Positions 43,950 through 52,400 of a DNA stretch of 64,000 nucleotides are shown here, in pieces. The stretch's first letter is position 1, and each line of letters opens with the position of its first letter. A program made the position numbers and the translations under genes. This DNA is from Neorhizobium sp. (lineage in GTDB: Bacteria; Pseudomonadota; Alphaproteobacteria; Rhizobiales; Rhizobiaceae), in assembly GCA_028283725.1 (NCBI GenBank), contig JAPWKC010000003.1, forward strand, positions 62,001 to 126,000, in the 5' to 3' direction. The notes beneath the pieces were generated by a model. The model was not told the origin of the DNA. It saw only the letters and a list, made by a program, of their open reading frames with translations, and searched no databases.

Positions 43950-44426
43950 CATTCCCTCGTTGGCAGATATGCCGGTCGTGGCAATCGCGCACTGGCCGGG
44001 AAGCTTTTCTTTTAAGCTTCTGCCGGAAACCGATGGTCCCCAAGGTCCACAGGTCTCTCCGGTCGGCACGGTTATCGCGATACACTGTTGCGGGCGCCTT
44101 CTGGCGTCACCTCACCGGTATGAATTCCCTTTTCGTCTGGCCTCGTCATTGATGGCCGTCAAAGCGTGGGCGCCGGGTTAGCCGATCATGGCCCTCTCCG
44201 TCAACTGGCCAGACATGTGGTCTCTGGGTTGCGCTGTCTGCATGGCTCTCGTCCAGGCCGAAACACTCGTCTTTTACGTGTCGCCGCCGTGTCGGGAGCC
44301 GGCTCATTGCGCCGAATGCCCTTATCCTGCAGCTTTTACCATAATATAAGGAACTTGAAGCCGTCTTCCAGTATTGACAGAGTGGCCGCGTGCGAGTGGT
44401 CGAGGCTCATTCAGGAGGATCCGAGA
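43950..44426. promoter_or_regulatory. Upstream region of the DUF892 gene, with a hairpin
   Basis: These 477 bases hold no supported gene. GAAGCTT (44000-44006) and AAGCTTC (44014-44020) form a perfect 7-bp stem over a TTCTTTT loop. An AT-rich patch at 44330-44350 (CATAATATAAGGAAC) lies 75 bp before the DUF892 start and may be its promoter. GGAAC there recalls the -35 of EcfG-type stress promoters, but no matching -10 was found. Confidence 0.4.
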
Positions 44427-44933
44427 ATGACACATGCGCGAGACAATTTCGTCGCATGGTTGCGCAACGCCCATGCCATGGAAGAACAGGCTGCCACGCT
44501 TCTTGCGGCGCAGGTCAAGCGGATCGAGACCTATCCGGATCTCAAGGCGCGGCTGTCGCAGCATCTGGAAGAGACGCGTGTCCATGCCGAACTGCTGAAG
44601 GACCTGCTCGACAAGTCCTCCGGGAGCGCCTCTCCGATCCGCACCGCGGCGGCGCGGCTGAGTGCGGCGACGCAAGGCATCACCGGCATGCTGACCCATG
44701 ACGAGGTGGTCAAGGATCTGACCTCCGGTTACGCGTTCGAACATCTGGAAATCGGTACCTACCGGGTGCTGATCGCTGCCGCCGACGAGCTTGGCGACGA
44801 TGAGGCGCGGTTGGTGTTCGAGCGCATTCTCGGCGAGGAGGAAAAGATGGCGCAATGGTTCGGCGATCATCTCGACGGGCTTACCCGCATCTTCCTGATG
44901 CGGGACGAGCGCGACCTTCTGGCCAAGCGATAA
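44427..44933 (+). CDS. DUF892 ferritin-like protein (YciF type)
   Basis: A 168-residue four-helix protein of the DUF892/YciF ferritin-like family. Helices carry the expected acidic and histidine residues: NAHAMEEQAATLLAAQ, LSQHLEETRVHAELL, YAFEHLEIGTYRVL and LGEEEKMAQWFGDHL. Each E..EExxxH pair suits a di-iron centre. Family members are general stress proteins of unclear activity. The start at 44427 follows AGGAGG at 8 bp; the longer frame from 44166 covers the promoter region. Confidence 0.9.
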   Translation: MTHARDNFVAWLRNAHAMEEQAATLLAAQVKRIETYPDLKARLSQHLEETRVHAELLKDLLDKSSGSASPIRTAAARLSAATQGITGMLTHDEVVKDLTSGYAFEHLEIGTYRVLIAAADELGDDEARLVFERILGEEEKMAQWFGDHLDGLTRIFLMRDERDLLAKR

Positions 44934-45096
44934 GCTCACGGGCCTCGGTCGGGCCAGCGTTGCCGTTTCATGGCGACGCATCACCGCGCTCACGAAAATC
45001 GAACCCGATTTTCGGCCGGTACTGCGAGGGGACGCTGGCTCGGCAGAGTGTCCGGCGAAGGCCGCTACTCTTCGAGAAAGGTCCTGTGCGCGGATC

Positions 45097-45312
45097 TCAA
45101 TTGGTCAAAAGTGTGGATTTTGCCAGCTGGATGGCAAGGTCGCGCTCGTTGCGCGCGCCTTGCTGGTACAATTCGATGATCCGGACGGCCAGGTCGCTGG
45201 CCGCGCCGCTCTTGCCCGTCAGGCCGCGTTCTGCGCAAGCGTCGTTAAAGACACGCTGCATCAACGCGAGTTCCGTGGGCTCGAATGTGGTGGTCGGAAT
45301 CAATGAATGCAT
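45097..45312 (-). CDS. Small conserved-looking helical protein (71 aa)
   Basis: A 71-residue protein, MHSLIPTTTFEPTELALMQR onward, predicted to be mainly helical, with LAVRIIELYQQGARNERDLA near the end. Similar short proteins with this pattern are, from memory, widespread in rhizobia without a function. GGAGG lies 6 bp before ATG 45312, which sets the start; the longer frame to 45435 is unsupported. The 266-base gap to 45578 shows no other gene. Confidence 0.7.
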   Translation of the reverse strand: MHSLIPTTTFEPTELALMQRVFNDACAERGLTGKSGAASDLAVRIIELYQQGARNERDLAIQLAKSTLLTN

Positions 45313-45578
45313 TTTCAGCCTCCGCAAGCGGGGGGGCGAAAGCAGTTTTCCTCTTCCAGTCGCCTGTGCCCTGACGTTCTCAGGCGATGGGCAGACCGTA
45401 CTCCTTCCCGCCCCCTTTGCAAGGCGGGAATCCATTAAAATCCGGTAATGACGCGTTTGTGCGGGTCAGCTCATAGACGTGTTTGGCGGCACGGTCGCGG
45501 TCCATCGGTACAAACGGGCATGACGAGAACTCGCGAGAAACGGATTTGATCCGTCCTGCCGGTTTTTTATTTCCGCGC

Positions 45579-47822
45579 CTAGTTCCGTTCCAGCAGAAAA
45601 TAGGTGGTCGGCCCGTCCGGCGTGTCGTTGGAGAGGGTAAATGTCGGCAGGCCGGTGCCGGTTGCGACTGCGGCATGGACACGGCCGTCGAGGCCGATCG
45701 GCGAGAGGGTCCAGTCGCCAGATCGTGCGTCCATCTGTGTCGCCGGCTTGAAGGAGAGTTTGACACTGCCCTTGCGGATGAGGGCCGGCAGACGGCCGAA
45801 ATCGTCGATGACCTTCTCGTCCGCATCGCGAAAGCGCATGCCTGTGTTGCGGGCGTCGGTGGCGAAGATCAGCAGCATGCGGCGGCTTTCCGCAAGCGAG
45901 GCGGCACCGTCGATGGCGGAGGCCGAAACGAGTGCGCTGCCATCGCTCCTTTCCACCGTCATCGCGCCAAGATCGAGCGGGCGATCGAGCGCGGCAAAGG
46001 CTGCCGCATCGGTGCGCGGCGTCGAAACCGTGATCGTCGTGTGCTGCCGGTCGATGAGGATCTGGCCGGTGTCGCTCTCGAAAATGCCCTTGCCGGGATC
46101 GGTTCGGTTGCCCGCGGCGATCAGGCCCGCCGTCTTGAGAGAGGCGAGCAGCGCCATCGGATCATTGCTGTCGCGCGGCTGATGGAAGGAGAAGGGCTCG
46201 CGCAGACCGTTGGAGGCGCGAAGGCCGATGCGTGAGACAAGGGCTGCAAGCGTCAGCGTCTCCGGCTCGGCATTCAGCATATGGTCTGTCAGGTCCTCTT
46301 CGCCGCGCACGGCAAAGGGAATGGTGTTTGCGGCCGGTGTCACGTCGCCGCGGCGAAAGAGCAAGGCGCCGAGCGTCTCGCCGGCGCGCGCGACCGGATC
46401 GAGGGCAAAGACATAGGGCAGGATGGCTTGCTTGTGCTGGAAGGGCTCGCCGTAGCGCAGCACGATCGGGCCGGCGCCATGGCGGCAGAGCGCGTCCCAA
46501 TCCTGCAACGCAGCGTAAGACGGCATCAGCAGGCCGCTCTCGTAGCGGAACGGGTTCCAGAACAGGTGTTCGTATTCGGTGATGACGAACGGTTTGCCGA
46601 GCCAGCGCGTGGCGGCGGCGCGGCGCATGTAGAGAGCGAGATCGGCAATCGAGCTCTTGCCGTCGATCTTCGAGCCCGGCTGATAGCCCAGGACCTCGTC
46701 GCGGTAGGTGTTCATCGCCACGGCATCGAGGGTCTGGCGGCTGAGGCTGGCCTGCGAGGTCGGCCAATTGTTGAAATCGGTGACGGCGCCGCGATAGCCG
46801 AGGTCGCGCACAACCCTCGTCATCTTCGCTGCCGCCGCTCGTTCCGTCTCTGTGAAGAAGGCCTGCAGGTCCTTGAGGCGCGGGCTGTCGACATAGCGAT
46901 CGACCGGGAGCCTGACGGAGGCATTTTCCAGGCGCTCGTTTGCACCGAGATCGTGCCATACGGCGCGCAGCCCCTGCGTCGAGCCATAGCGGGCGCGAAG
47001 CCAGGTGTTGAAGGGGCGGCGCAGATCGTCGGCATAGGCCTTGCCCGGCGTGGCATGGACCACGCTTTCGAATTCCATGCTGTTTTCGTTGGCGAGCACG
47101 ACCAGCGCCAGCGCATCGTCCTTCAGCGGGGTGGTGCCGGTATAGGGGTTTTTGCGGCCGAGGAAATCGGTAACGAGCCGCTGCCAGTGGGCGAAGGCGC
47201 GGTCGTCGTAATTGACCTCCAGCTTGAGGCCTTCCGATGGTTCCCAGCGGTCGTCATAGCCGCCATAGCCACCACGCCAGGAGGTCAGCCCGTCGACCAT
47301 CCAGTAGATGCCGTTCTTCTTGAGCGCTGACATCAGGTAGTGGATGCGGTCGAGCACGTCGGGGTCGAAGTCGAAATCCTTCGTCCGGCCGAACATCAGG
47401 TTGGCATCGGTGAAATGGAAGCGCGCGATATTATAGCCGTGCATGGCGAGCTGGCGCGCATAACGGTCGGCATCGTCATGGTCGGGAAAGCCGCCGGCCG
47501 CCGGTCCGAAGGCGAGCGAGGCGCAATAGAGGCGCTTGGCCTGATCCGGCTGGCCGATGGTGGCGAAATGGCCGTTTGCGCCCGGCGCCAGGCGCGAGGC
47601 GGCATCGATCCGTCCGTTCGGCAGAAGGGCTGAAAAATCGAGCGGGCTCTGCGGGAGGAGCTGAAGATCGATCTCGCGCACCGGCAGCCATGTGGATGCG
47701 GCCGACGAGCTGGCCGTCGGCTCAGCCGATGAGGCTGCGGGGGCTGCTGCCAACAGCGCCAGCGCGGCCAGAAGGGCCGTCTTCCATCCCGGCTTCAGGG
47801 CCCGATTGCTGCGATCGTTCAT
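45579..47822 (-). CDS. Secreted clan GH-A glycoside hydrolase
   Basis: A 747-residue protein with a signal peptide ending near residue 33 (APAASSAEP). The main domain looks like a (beta/alpha)8 GH-A hydrolase: HGYNIARFHFTDANLMFG, VVLANENSMEFES with E246 as likely acid/base, and FVITEYEHLFWNP with E416 (or E418) as likely nucleophile. About 250 further residues form C-terminal beta domains. It is the last gene of the second polysaccharide locus and may trim that polymer. GGAGG lies 5 bp before the ATG. Its first 101 bases overlap the glycosyltransferase gene upstream. Confidence 0.82.
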   Translation of the reverse strand: MNDRSNRALKPGWKTALLAALALLAAAPAASSAEPTASSSAASTWLPVREIDLQLLPQSPLDFSALLPNGRIDAASRLAPGANGHFATIGQPDQAKRLYCASLAFGPAAGGFPDHDDADRYARQLAMHGYNIARFHFTDANLMFGRTKDFDFDPDVLDRIHYLMSALKKNGIYWMVDGLTSWRGGYGGYDDRWEPSEGLKLEVNYDDRAFAHWQRLVTDFLGRKNPYTGTTPLKDDALALVVLANENSMEFESVVHATPGKAYADDLRRPFNTWLRARYGSTQGLRAVWHDLGANERLENASVRLPVDRYVDSPRLKDLQAFFTETERAAAAKMTRVVRDLGYRGAVTDFNNWPTSQASLSRQTLDAVAMNTYRDEVLGYQPGSKIDGKSSIADLALYMRRAAATRWLGKPFVITEYEHLFWNPFRYESGLLMPSYAALQDWDALCRHGAGPIVLRYGEPFQHKQAILPYVFALDPVARAGETLGALLFRRGDVTPAANTIPFAVRGEEDLTDHMLNAEPETLTLAALVSRIGLRASNGLREPFSFHQPRDSNDPMALLASLKTAGLIAAGNRTDPGKGIFESDTGQILIDRQHTTITVSTPRTDAAAFAALDRPLDLGAMTVERSDGSALVSASAIDGAASLAESRRMLLIFATDARNTGMRFRDADEKVIDDFGRLPALIRKGSVKLSFKPATQMDARSGDWTLSPIGLDGRVHAAVATGTGLPTFTLSNDTPDGPTTYFLLERN

Positions 47823-48837
47823 TCTGTCCTCCGACGGGGCGGCTCTCGACCCATGCTTTCGGATCGCGGCGGGTGGCGCAATAGCCGACAGGCAGGGCTG
47901 CTGCGTGAAAGAGCCAGGCGACGACCGTGTACAGCCCGAGCGAAAACGAACCCTTGCGCTGCGACATCAGCGCGACGATCGCGACGAAAAGGAGGATCAC
48001 GACGCCGAGACCGGCCAGATGGCTGGGGCTGAACGCGATCAATCCCATCGACACGAGTATCCATGCCCAGACGAGCGCCCAGAGCTTCAGCTCCGGCAAT
48101 TCCTTCAGCATCTGGCCGAAATAGGGCTTTCCGGTCGCTGCCCGCAGAACCTCGCCGATGCCGAAGAGATACTTGGTCTTCCAGCGGCGCAGGAGCAGCT
48201 TGTAGGAATTGACGTTGTGGCCGTAGTGGCGGACGAAGCGGCGATCCATGCGAAAGAGGTCGAAGCCCGAATGGCGCAGGCGGATGCCGAGATCGAATTC
48301 CTCATAGCCATGCAGGTTGCGGTCGGTCAGGTAGCCGACCTTTTCGATGGCGCTCTTCCTGTACAATCCGCCGCCATTCATTCGGTCGATGGCGCCGGTG
48401 CGGTTTTCCGGCGCATTGCGCTGGACCCGTCTCGTATATTCGAGATTGCCGAGCATCATTTCCTCGACATGACCGGTCACGCCTGCGGCCTTGGCGTTGG
48501 CATCGAGCCATGCGAGCGCATCCGGCAGGAATTCCGGGTCGAGATCCATGTCGCCATCGATCAGGCAGACGAATGCGTTGCGGGCATATTGAAAGCCGAG
48601 CTGCGGGCCGATGCCGCAGCTTGGCCGAGCCGGCGCCTCGATCTGGACGATGCGGACGGGATAGCAGGAGGCGATCTCGACCGTGCGGTCGCGCGAGCCG
48701 CTATCGGCAAGGATCACCTCGCCGGCAATCGCTCCATTGCCACCGGGCAGAGCCGCGAGCGCCGCCAGCGCATGCTCGATGGTGCGGGCAATGTTCTTTT
48801 CCTCGTTCAGCGTCTTGATGATGATCGAAACGGTCAC
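47722..48837 (-). CDS. Membrane-bound glycosyltransferase (GT2)
   Basis: A 371-residue family-2 glycosyltransferase with TVSIIIKTLNEEKNIARTI, ILADSGSRDRTVEI, VCLIDGDMDLDPEFL and MNGGGLYRKSAIEKVGY. Two or three membrane helices lie near residues 260-320. The last 45 residues are polar, low-complexity and read through the start of the hydrolase gene, so the original stop may have been lost. Its start overlaps the GT4 stop by four bases (ATGA). The sugar transferred is unknown. Confidence 0.88.
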   Translation of the reverse strand: MTVSIIIKTLNEEKNIARTIEHALAALAALPGGNGAIAGEVILADSGSRDRTVEIASCYPVRIVQIEAPARPSCGIGPQLGFQYARNAFVCLIDGDMDLDPEFLPDALAWLDANAKAAGVTGHVEEMMLGNLEYTRRVQRNAPENRTGAIDRMNGGGLYRKSAIEKVGYLTDRNLHGYEEFDLGIRLRHSGFDLFRMDRRFVRHYGHNVNSYKLLLRRWKTKYLFGIGEVLRAATGKPYFGQMLKELPELKLWALVWAWILVSMGLIAFSPSHLAGLGVVILLFVAIVALMSQRKGSFSLGLYTVVAWLFHAAALPVGYCATRRDPKAWVESRPVGGQNERSQQSGPEAGMEDGPSGRAGAVGSSPRSLIG

Positions 48838-50207
48838 GCTTTCGTCCTCTGCGGGTCCGGGGCACCGGCTGCGCGGTAGACGGCGGTCGTCTGGCGGCAG
48901 ATCGACGGCCAGGCGTAGTTCTGCTCGATATCGCGGATGCGGGCAAGGGCCTGATCGGGGCCGGGCGGGGTGTCGACCTTGCGCTGAAGCGCCCTGGTCA
49001 GCGCTTCCACGTCGCCTGCGGGAAAATAGTCGTCCGCCGGCAGATCGACCTCGTGATTGGCGGCAATATCGCTTGCCAGAACCGGAAGGCCGTAGCTCAG
49101 CGCCTCCAGAAGCGCGATCGGCATGCCTTCATGCAGCGAAGGCAGCACGAAGAGACCGGCCTGCGAGAAGAGTGCGGCCAGCGTGTCGCCGCTCTGGAAG
49201 CCGGCGAGTACGACGTTTTCGACGCGGGCCGCCATGTCTTCCACCTGCCGGGCATAGCCGGATCCCTGGTGATCGGCACCGCCGACGAGAACCAGCTTCC
49301 AGCCGGGCCGATGCAGTTTCGAGAAGGCGGCGATCAGGTCCGTCTGGCGCTTTTCCGGCACGAAGCGGGCGACCATGACGATATAGCGCTGACGCTCCAG
49401 ATCGAAGGTCTCCAATGCCGCACGGGCAAGCAGGCTCGGGCGCACGACGACACCGTTCGGGATGTGGGTGACATCGGCCGCATAGCGGCGCTTCATCTTG
49501 CCGGTCACGTCGCGCGATACGGCGATGGCGGCGTTGGAAAAACGCATCGCCAGCCGCTCGCCGACCCGCAGCACGGCCTTGCCGAAAGCGTTCCACTTCT
49601 CGCGGTCGTAATCGAAGCCGTGATGGGTGACGACGACGCGCAGGCCGAGAAGACGGGCGAAGGGAGCGAAAAGGCCGGGGCCGATCGCGTGGATATGGAG
49701 AACGTCCGGGCGCTTCAACGCAGCATAGAGAACGCCGAGCAGCGTGTGGAAGAAGGCTTCGAAGACATGCGAGCGCGGCGAGGGGAGCGGCGTGACGCCG
49801 ATGCCCTTCCAGCTATGCTTGCGCTTGTCCGACAGGTAGCGGCGGCGGGCGAGAATCTCGACGTCCCAGCCACGCACCGAAAGCTCCTGGGCAAGCATTT
49901 CCACATGCTTCTCGACGCCGCCCTGGATGTGCGGAATGCCGCGCAGGCCGAGCATCATGACGCGCCGGCGCACCGCATCCCGACCGACGATGAGATCGGG
50001 CATCGGGATGATGTCGCTCTGGCGGGGGCTGGCGGCAATGTCCTGCGCGGGCCGCGGCTGCTCGCGCAGGGCGGGCCGGCCGGCAGTCAGAAAGGTTTCT
50101 GGAAGACCGGCGTCCGTGCGGGCATTGGCCTGAACGTCGTCAGAGTTTTGAACATGCAGGGCGGCCGAATGGTCGACCCTGCCGGAGACAGTCGGTTTCT
50201 TACTCAT
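48834..50207 (-). CDS. Glycosyltransferase (GT4) with N-terminal extension
   Basis: A 457-residue GT4 enzyme of GT-B fold. The N-terminal domain starts near residue 82 at RVMMLGLRGIPHIQGGVEK; the C-terminal domain has IVMVARFVPEKRQTDLI and PSLHEGMPIALLEAL, with the family's E-x7-E pair. About 80 polar residues precede the domain; a later start such as MPDLIVGRDAV is possible. It has its own AT-rich upstream region and probably its own promoter. Confidence 0.87.
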   Translation of the reverse strand: MSKKPTVSGRVDHSAALHVQNSDDVQANARTDAGLPETFLTAGRPALREQPRPAQDIAASPRQSDIIPMPDLIVGRDAVRRRVMMLGLRGIPHIQGGVEKHVEMLAQELSVRGWDVEILARRRYLSDKRKHSWKGIGVTPLPSPRSHVFEAFFHTLLGVLYAALKRPDVLHIHAIGPGLFAPFARLLGLRVVVTHHGFDYDREKWNAFGKAVLRVGERLAMRFSNAAIAVSRDVTGKMKRRYAADVTHIPNGVVVRPSLLARAALETFDLERQRYIVMVARFVPEKRQTDLIAAFSKLHRPGWKLVLVGGADHQGSGYARQVEDMAARVENVVLAGFQSGDTLAALFSQAGLFVLPSLHEGMPIALLEALSYGLPVLASDIAANHEVDLPADDYFPAGDVEALTRALQRKVDTPPGPDQALARIRDIEQNYAWPSICRQTTAVYRAAGAPDPQRTKA

Positions 50208-50370
50208 GGTATCGACCCGGAATTCATTTCTCGGGACGTTTCTTAGTTAAGGAACCTTGCTATCCCGGTAAGATGTTCATTTGCATTTTAAGTGACATGT
50301 CCGGTTTTCAAGCATTTTTCAAGTCATTCCTAAATAAGGAGTTTCCCTTAAGTGAGGAGCGCTTTCAGGG
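50208..50370 (-). promoter_or_regulatory. AT-rich spacer, probable internal promoter
   Basis: This 163-base spacer is much richer in A and T than its surroundings and splits an otherwise tightly packed gene series. On the minus strand TTGAAAAATG and TTGAAAACC occur near 50300-50330. It is a reasonable place for a second promoter driving the GT4-GT2-hydrolase end of the locus. Confidence 0.4.
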
Positions 50371-51615
50371 CTAAGCCTTTAATTTCCCGTAGAGATCGGC
50401 CATTTGGTCACGGTAAACATTGCGTGAAAAGTCGCTCGAGATCCATTGGCGGCCGGCAAGACCCATCATTCTGCGGTCTGCGGGTGAGCGCGCATCGAGC
50501 ACAGAGAGCACGCCGGCCAGACTTTCCGCCGATCCGGCGACGCTCGTCATGCCGGTTTCCTGCTCGCGGATGAGCTCTGGGATGCCGCCGATCGCAGCCC
50601 CGATCACCGGTCGGCCAAGCGCATAGGCTTCGAGAATGCTGATCGGCGCGTTTTCGTACCATTCCGACGGCAGGACCAGCGCCTTCGAGCGCCCGATCAG
50701 CGAGAACAGTGCATCGCCGGAGAGGTGGCCGACAAAGGTGACGGGAGCGTCGAGGGCCGCCGCAAGGGCCTTCAGTTCCTGTTCGTCGGGGCCGGTGCCG
50801 GCAATCACGACGCGCTTTCCGGCGGTCGTGGCGGCGCGGATCAGGGTGGCGATGCCCTTTTCCGGCGCAAGCCGGCCGGCAAAGACGAAATAATCGTCCT
50901 CCTGCCAGTCGGTCGAGAAACGGCCGACATCGACGACGTTCGGAATGTGAACAATCATGGCCTGCGGCCAGCCCCATTCGATCAGCTTGTCGCGGTAGAA
51001 GCGGCTCGGCACGACGATGCGATCGAGCTTGTCGCGATAAAGGCCGAGCATGCGATGCAGTGCCGTTTCGGCAAAGACGACACCCGAGAGCGGCAGCGAG
51101 CCCTTGATGCAGCGGTGGCGCGCAACGTTATAGATGTGGCCGCCCTTGCAATCCTCGCAGATTTTTCCGTCGCGCAGCATCTTGTAGGCGGGACAGGCGA
51201 GCTTGAGGTCGTGCGCGGTCATCACCGTCGGGATGCCCGCATCTTTCAATGTCGAAAAGATCGCCGGCGAGATGTGGTGATAGATGTTGTGGGCATGGGC
51301 GACGTCTGGCCGCGCCTTGTCGATCAGCGCTTTCAGGTTCTTCTGCGCCTCGAAGGAATAGATGACCTTGCTTGCCTGCCTGATCTTGTCCAGCGCGCCG
51401 AGGCTTTTGCCGTATTCGATCTCCGAGACGAAATAATCGGACCAGGGGGAGGGCAGGTTCAGTTCGTGCTTCATGGCGAAGGGCACGACGTCCCAGCCGA
51501 TGTCCTCGAACAGTTTCGTGTGATCGAAGAACACCGCCTCGGCGCCGCCGCGGCGGTAGAAGTAGTTGTTGATGTTCAGCAACCGCTTCGACGCGGTCGT
51601 CGCATCGGTGGTCAT
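50371..51615 (-). CDS. Glycosyltransferase (GT4)
   Basis: A 414-residue GT4 enzyme. It begins MTTDATTASKRLLNINNYFY, then RRGGAEAVFFDHTKLFE. A cysteine-rich insert (CPAYKML, CEDCKGG, RHRCIKG) may bind zinc, as in a subgroup of GT4 proteins. The C-terminal domain has VFAGRLAPEKGIATLI and PSEWYENAPISILEAYA. Start 51615 shares four bases with the stop of the deacetylase gene. The sugar and linkage are unknown. Confidence 0.9.
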   Translation of the reverse strand: MTTDATTASKRLLNINNYFYRRGGAEAVFFDHTKLFEDIGWDVVPFAMKHELNLPSPWSDYFVSEIEYGKSLGALDKIRQASKVIYSFEAQKNLKALIDKARPDVAHAHNIYHHISPAIFSTLKDAGIPTVMTAHDLKLACPAYKMLRDGKICEDCKGGHIYNVARHRCIKGSLPLSGVVFAETALHRMLGLYRDKLDRIVVPSRFYRDKLIEWGWPQAMIVHIPNVVDVGRFSTDWQEDDYFVFAGRLAPEKGIATLIRAATTAGKRVVIAGTGPDEQELKALAAALDAPVTFVGHLSGDALFSLIGRSKALVLPSEWYENAPISILEAYALGRPVIGAAIGGIPELIREQETGMTSVAGSAESLAGVLSVLDARSPADRRMMGLAGRQWISSDFSRNVYRDQMADLYGKLKA

Positions 51616-52388
51616 TCCGCATCGTCCTTCCAGCCGAGCGAATGCACGGCATCCTCGACGGTGGCGATCCGGCAGCCGCGGTCGAGGCAATGTCTGACGA
51701 GATGCTCGAACGTGTCGGGGGTGACGCCGTAATCCGTCGGGTCCTTCTTCACGTCATGGGTGAAGAAGATGAGCCAGCCGGGATTTTTGGCGACATCGTC
51801 GATCCAGTGCGTCAGGTCTCGGGCTTCGTGTTCGGGCTGGCGGATCTCGACGGCCTTCAGCATCATCGGATCGACCGCGCCGCGATTGATCGCAGCACCC
51901 GCACCACGACAGGTGTGGAAACGGTTCGACAATTCACGGCGGGCGAGCGGCCAGGCGGCGTTATAGGGGTAGGCGAAATTGTTGGGATGGGCGGTGATGC
52001 CGATCTCGCGCAGATATTGCGCGCTGCGATCAAGGTCGGCCGCCAGCGCCGGGCCGCCGTAATTGCGGATCTTTCCGTGGCCGAACGTGTGACAGCCGAT
52101 CTCGTGGCCACGCTCGAAAAGTCCGAGACAGCCTTCGCGGGTGATCAGCTGGCGGCGCGGCTCGATACGGCCTTCAAGGCTGCCGGAAATATAGAACGTG
52201 CCGCGGGCACCGTATTTTTCCAGAATGGCGGCGCCGTTTCTCCAGGCGCTGTCCGGCACGTCGTCGAAGGTGAACGACACCAGCGGCGCTGCCGTGGCGA
52301 CGCGTCTGGTCTTCGGCGCCAGGCTCCAGATCAGCCGGTTGCTGGCGCGGTCTATCAATCCATCGACAAATTCAGGCAAGTCTTGCAT
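51612..52388 (-). CDS. NodB-type polysaccharide deacetylase
   Basis: A 258-residue carbohydrate esterase 4 protein. The metal-binding motifs are SFTFDDVPDSAW and EIGCHTFGHGKI, and the C-terminal FFTHDVKKDPTDYG matches motif 4 or 5. It would remove acetyl groups from amino sugars, so the second polymer may contain N-acetylhexosamine. No signal peptide is visible, so it may act on lipid-linked precursors in the cytoplasm. The gene lies 12 bp after the polymerase gene. Confidence 0.88.
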   Translation of the reverse strand: MQDLPEFVDGLIDRASNRLIWSLAPKTRRVATAAPLVSFTFDDVPDSAWRNGAAILEKYGARGTFYISGSLEGRIEPRRQLITREGCLGLFERGHEIGCHTFGHGKIRNYGGPALAADLDRSAQYLREIGITAHPNNFAYPYNAAWPLARRELSNRFHTCRGAGAAINRGAVDPMMLKAVEIRQPEHEARDLTHWIDDVAKNPGWLIFFTHDVKKDPTDYGVTPDTFEHLVRHCLDRGCRIATVEDAVHSLGWKDDAE

Positions 52389-52400
52389 GTCCCGTTTCCC

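Noticed and set aside
44330-44380. EcfG-type stress promoter (GGAAC..GTT) before the DUF892 gene
   Set aside because: GGAAC is present at 44350 but no matching -10 occurs 16-17 bases later.
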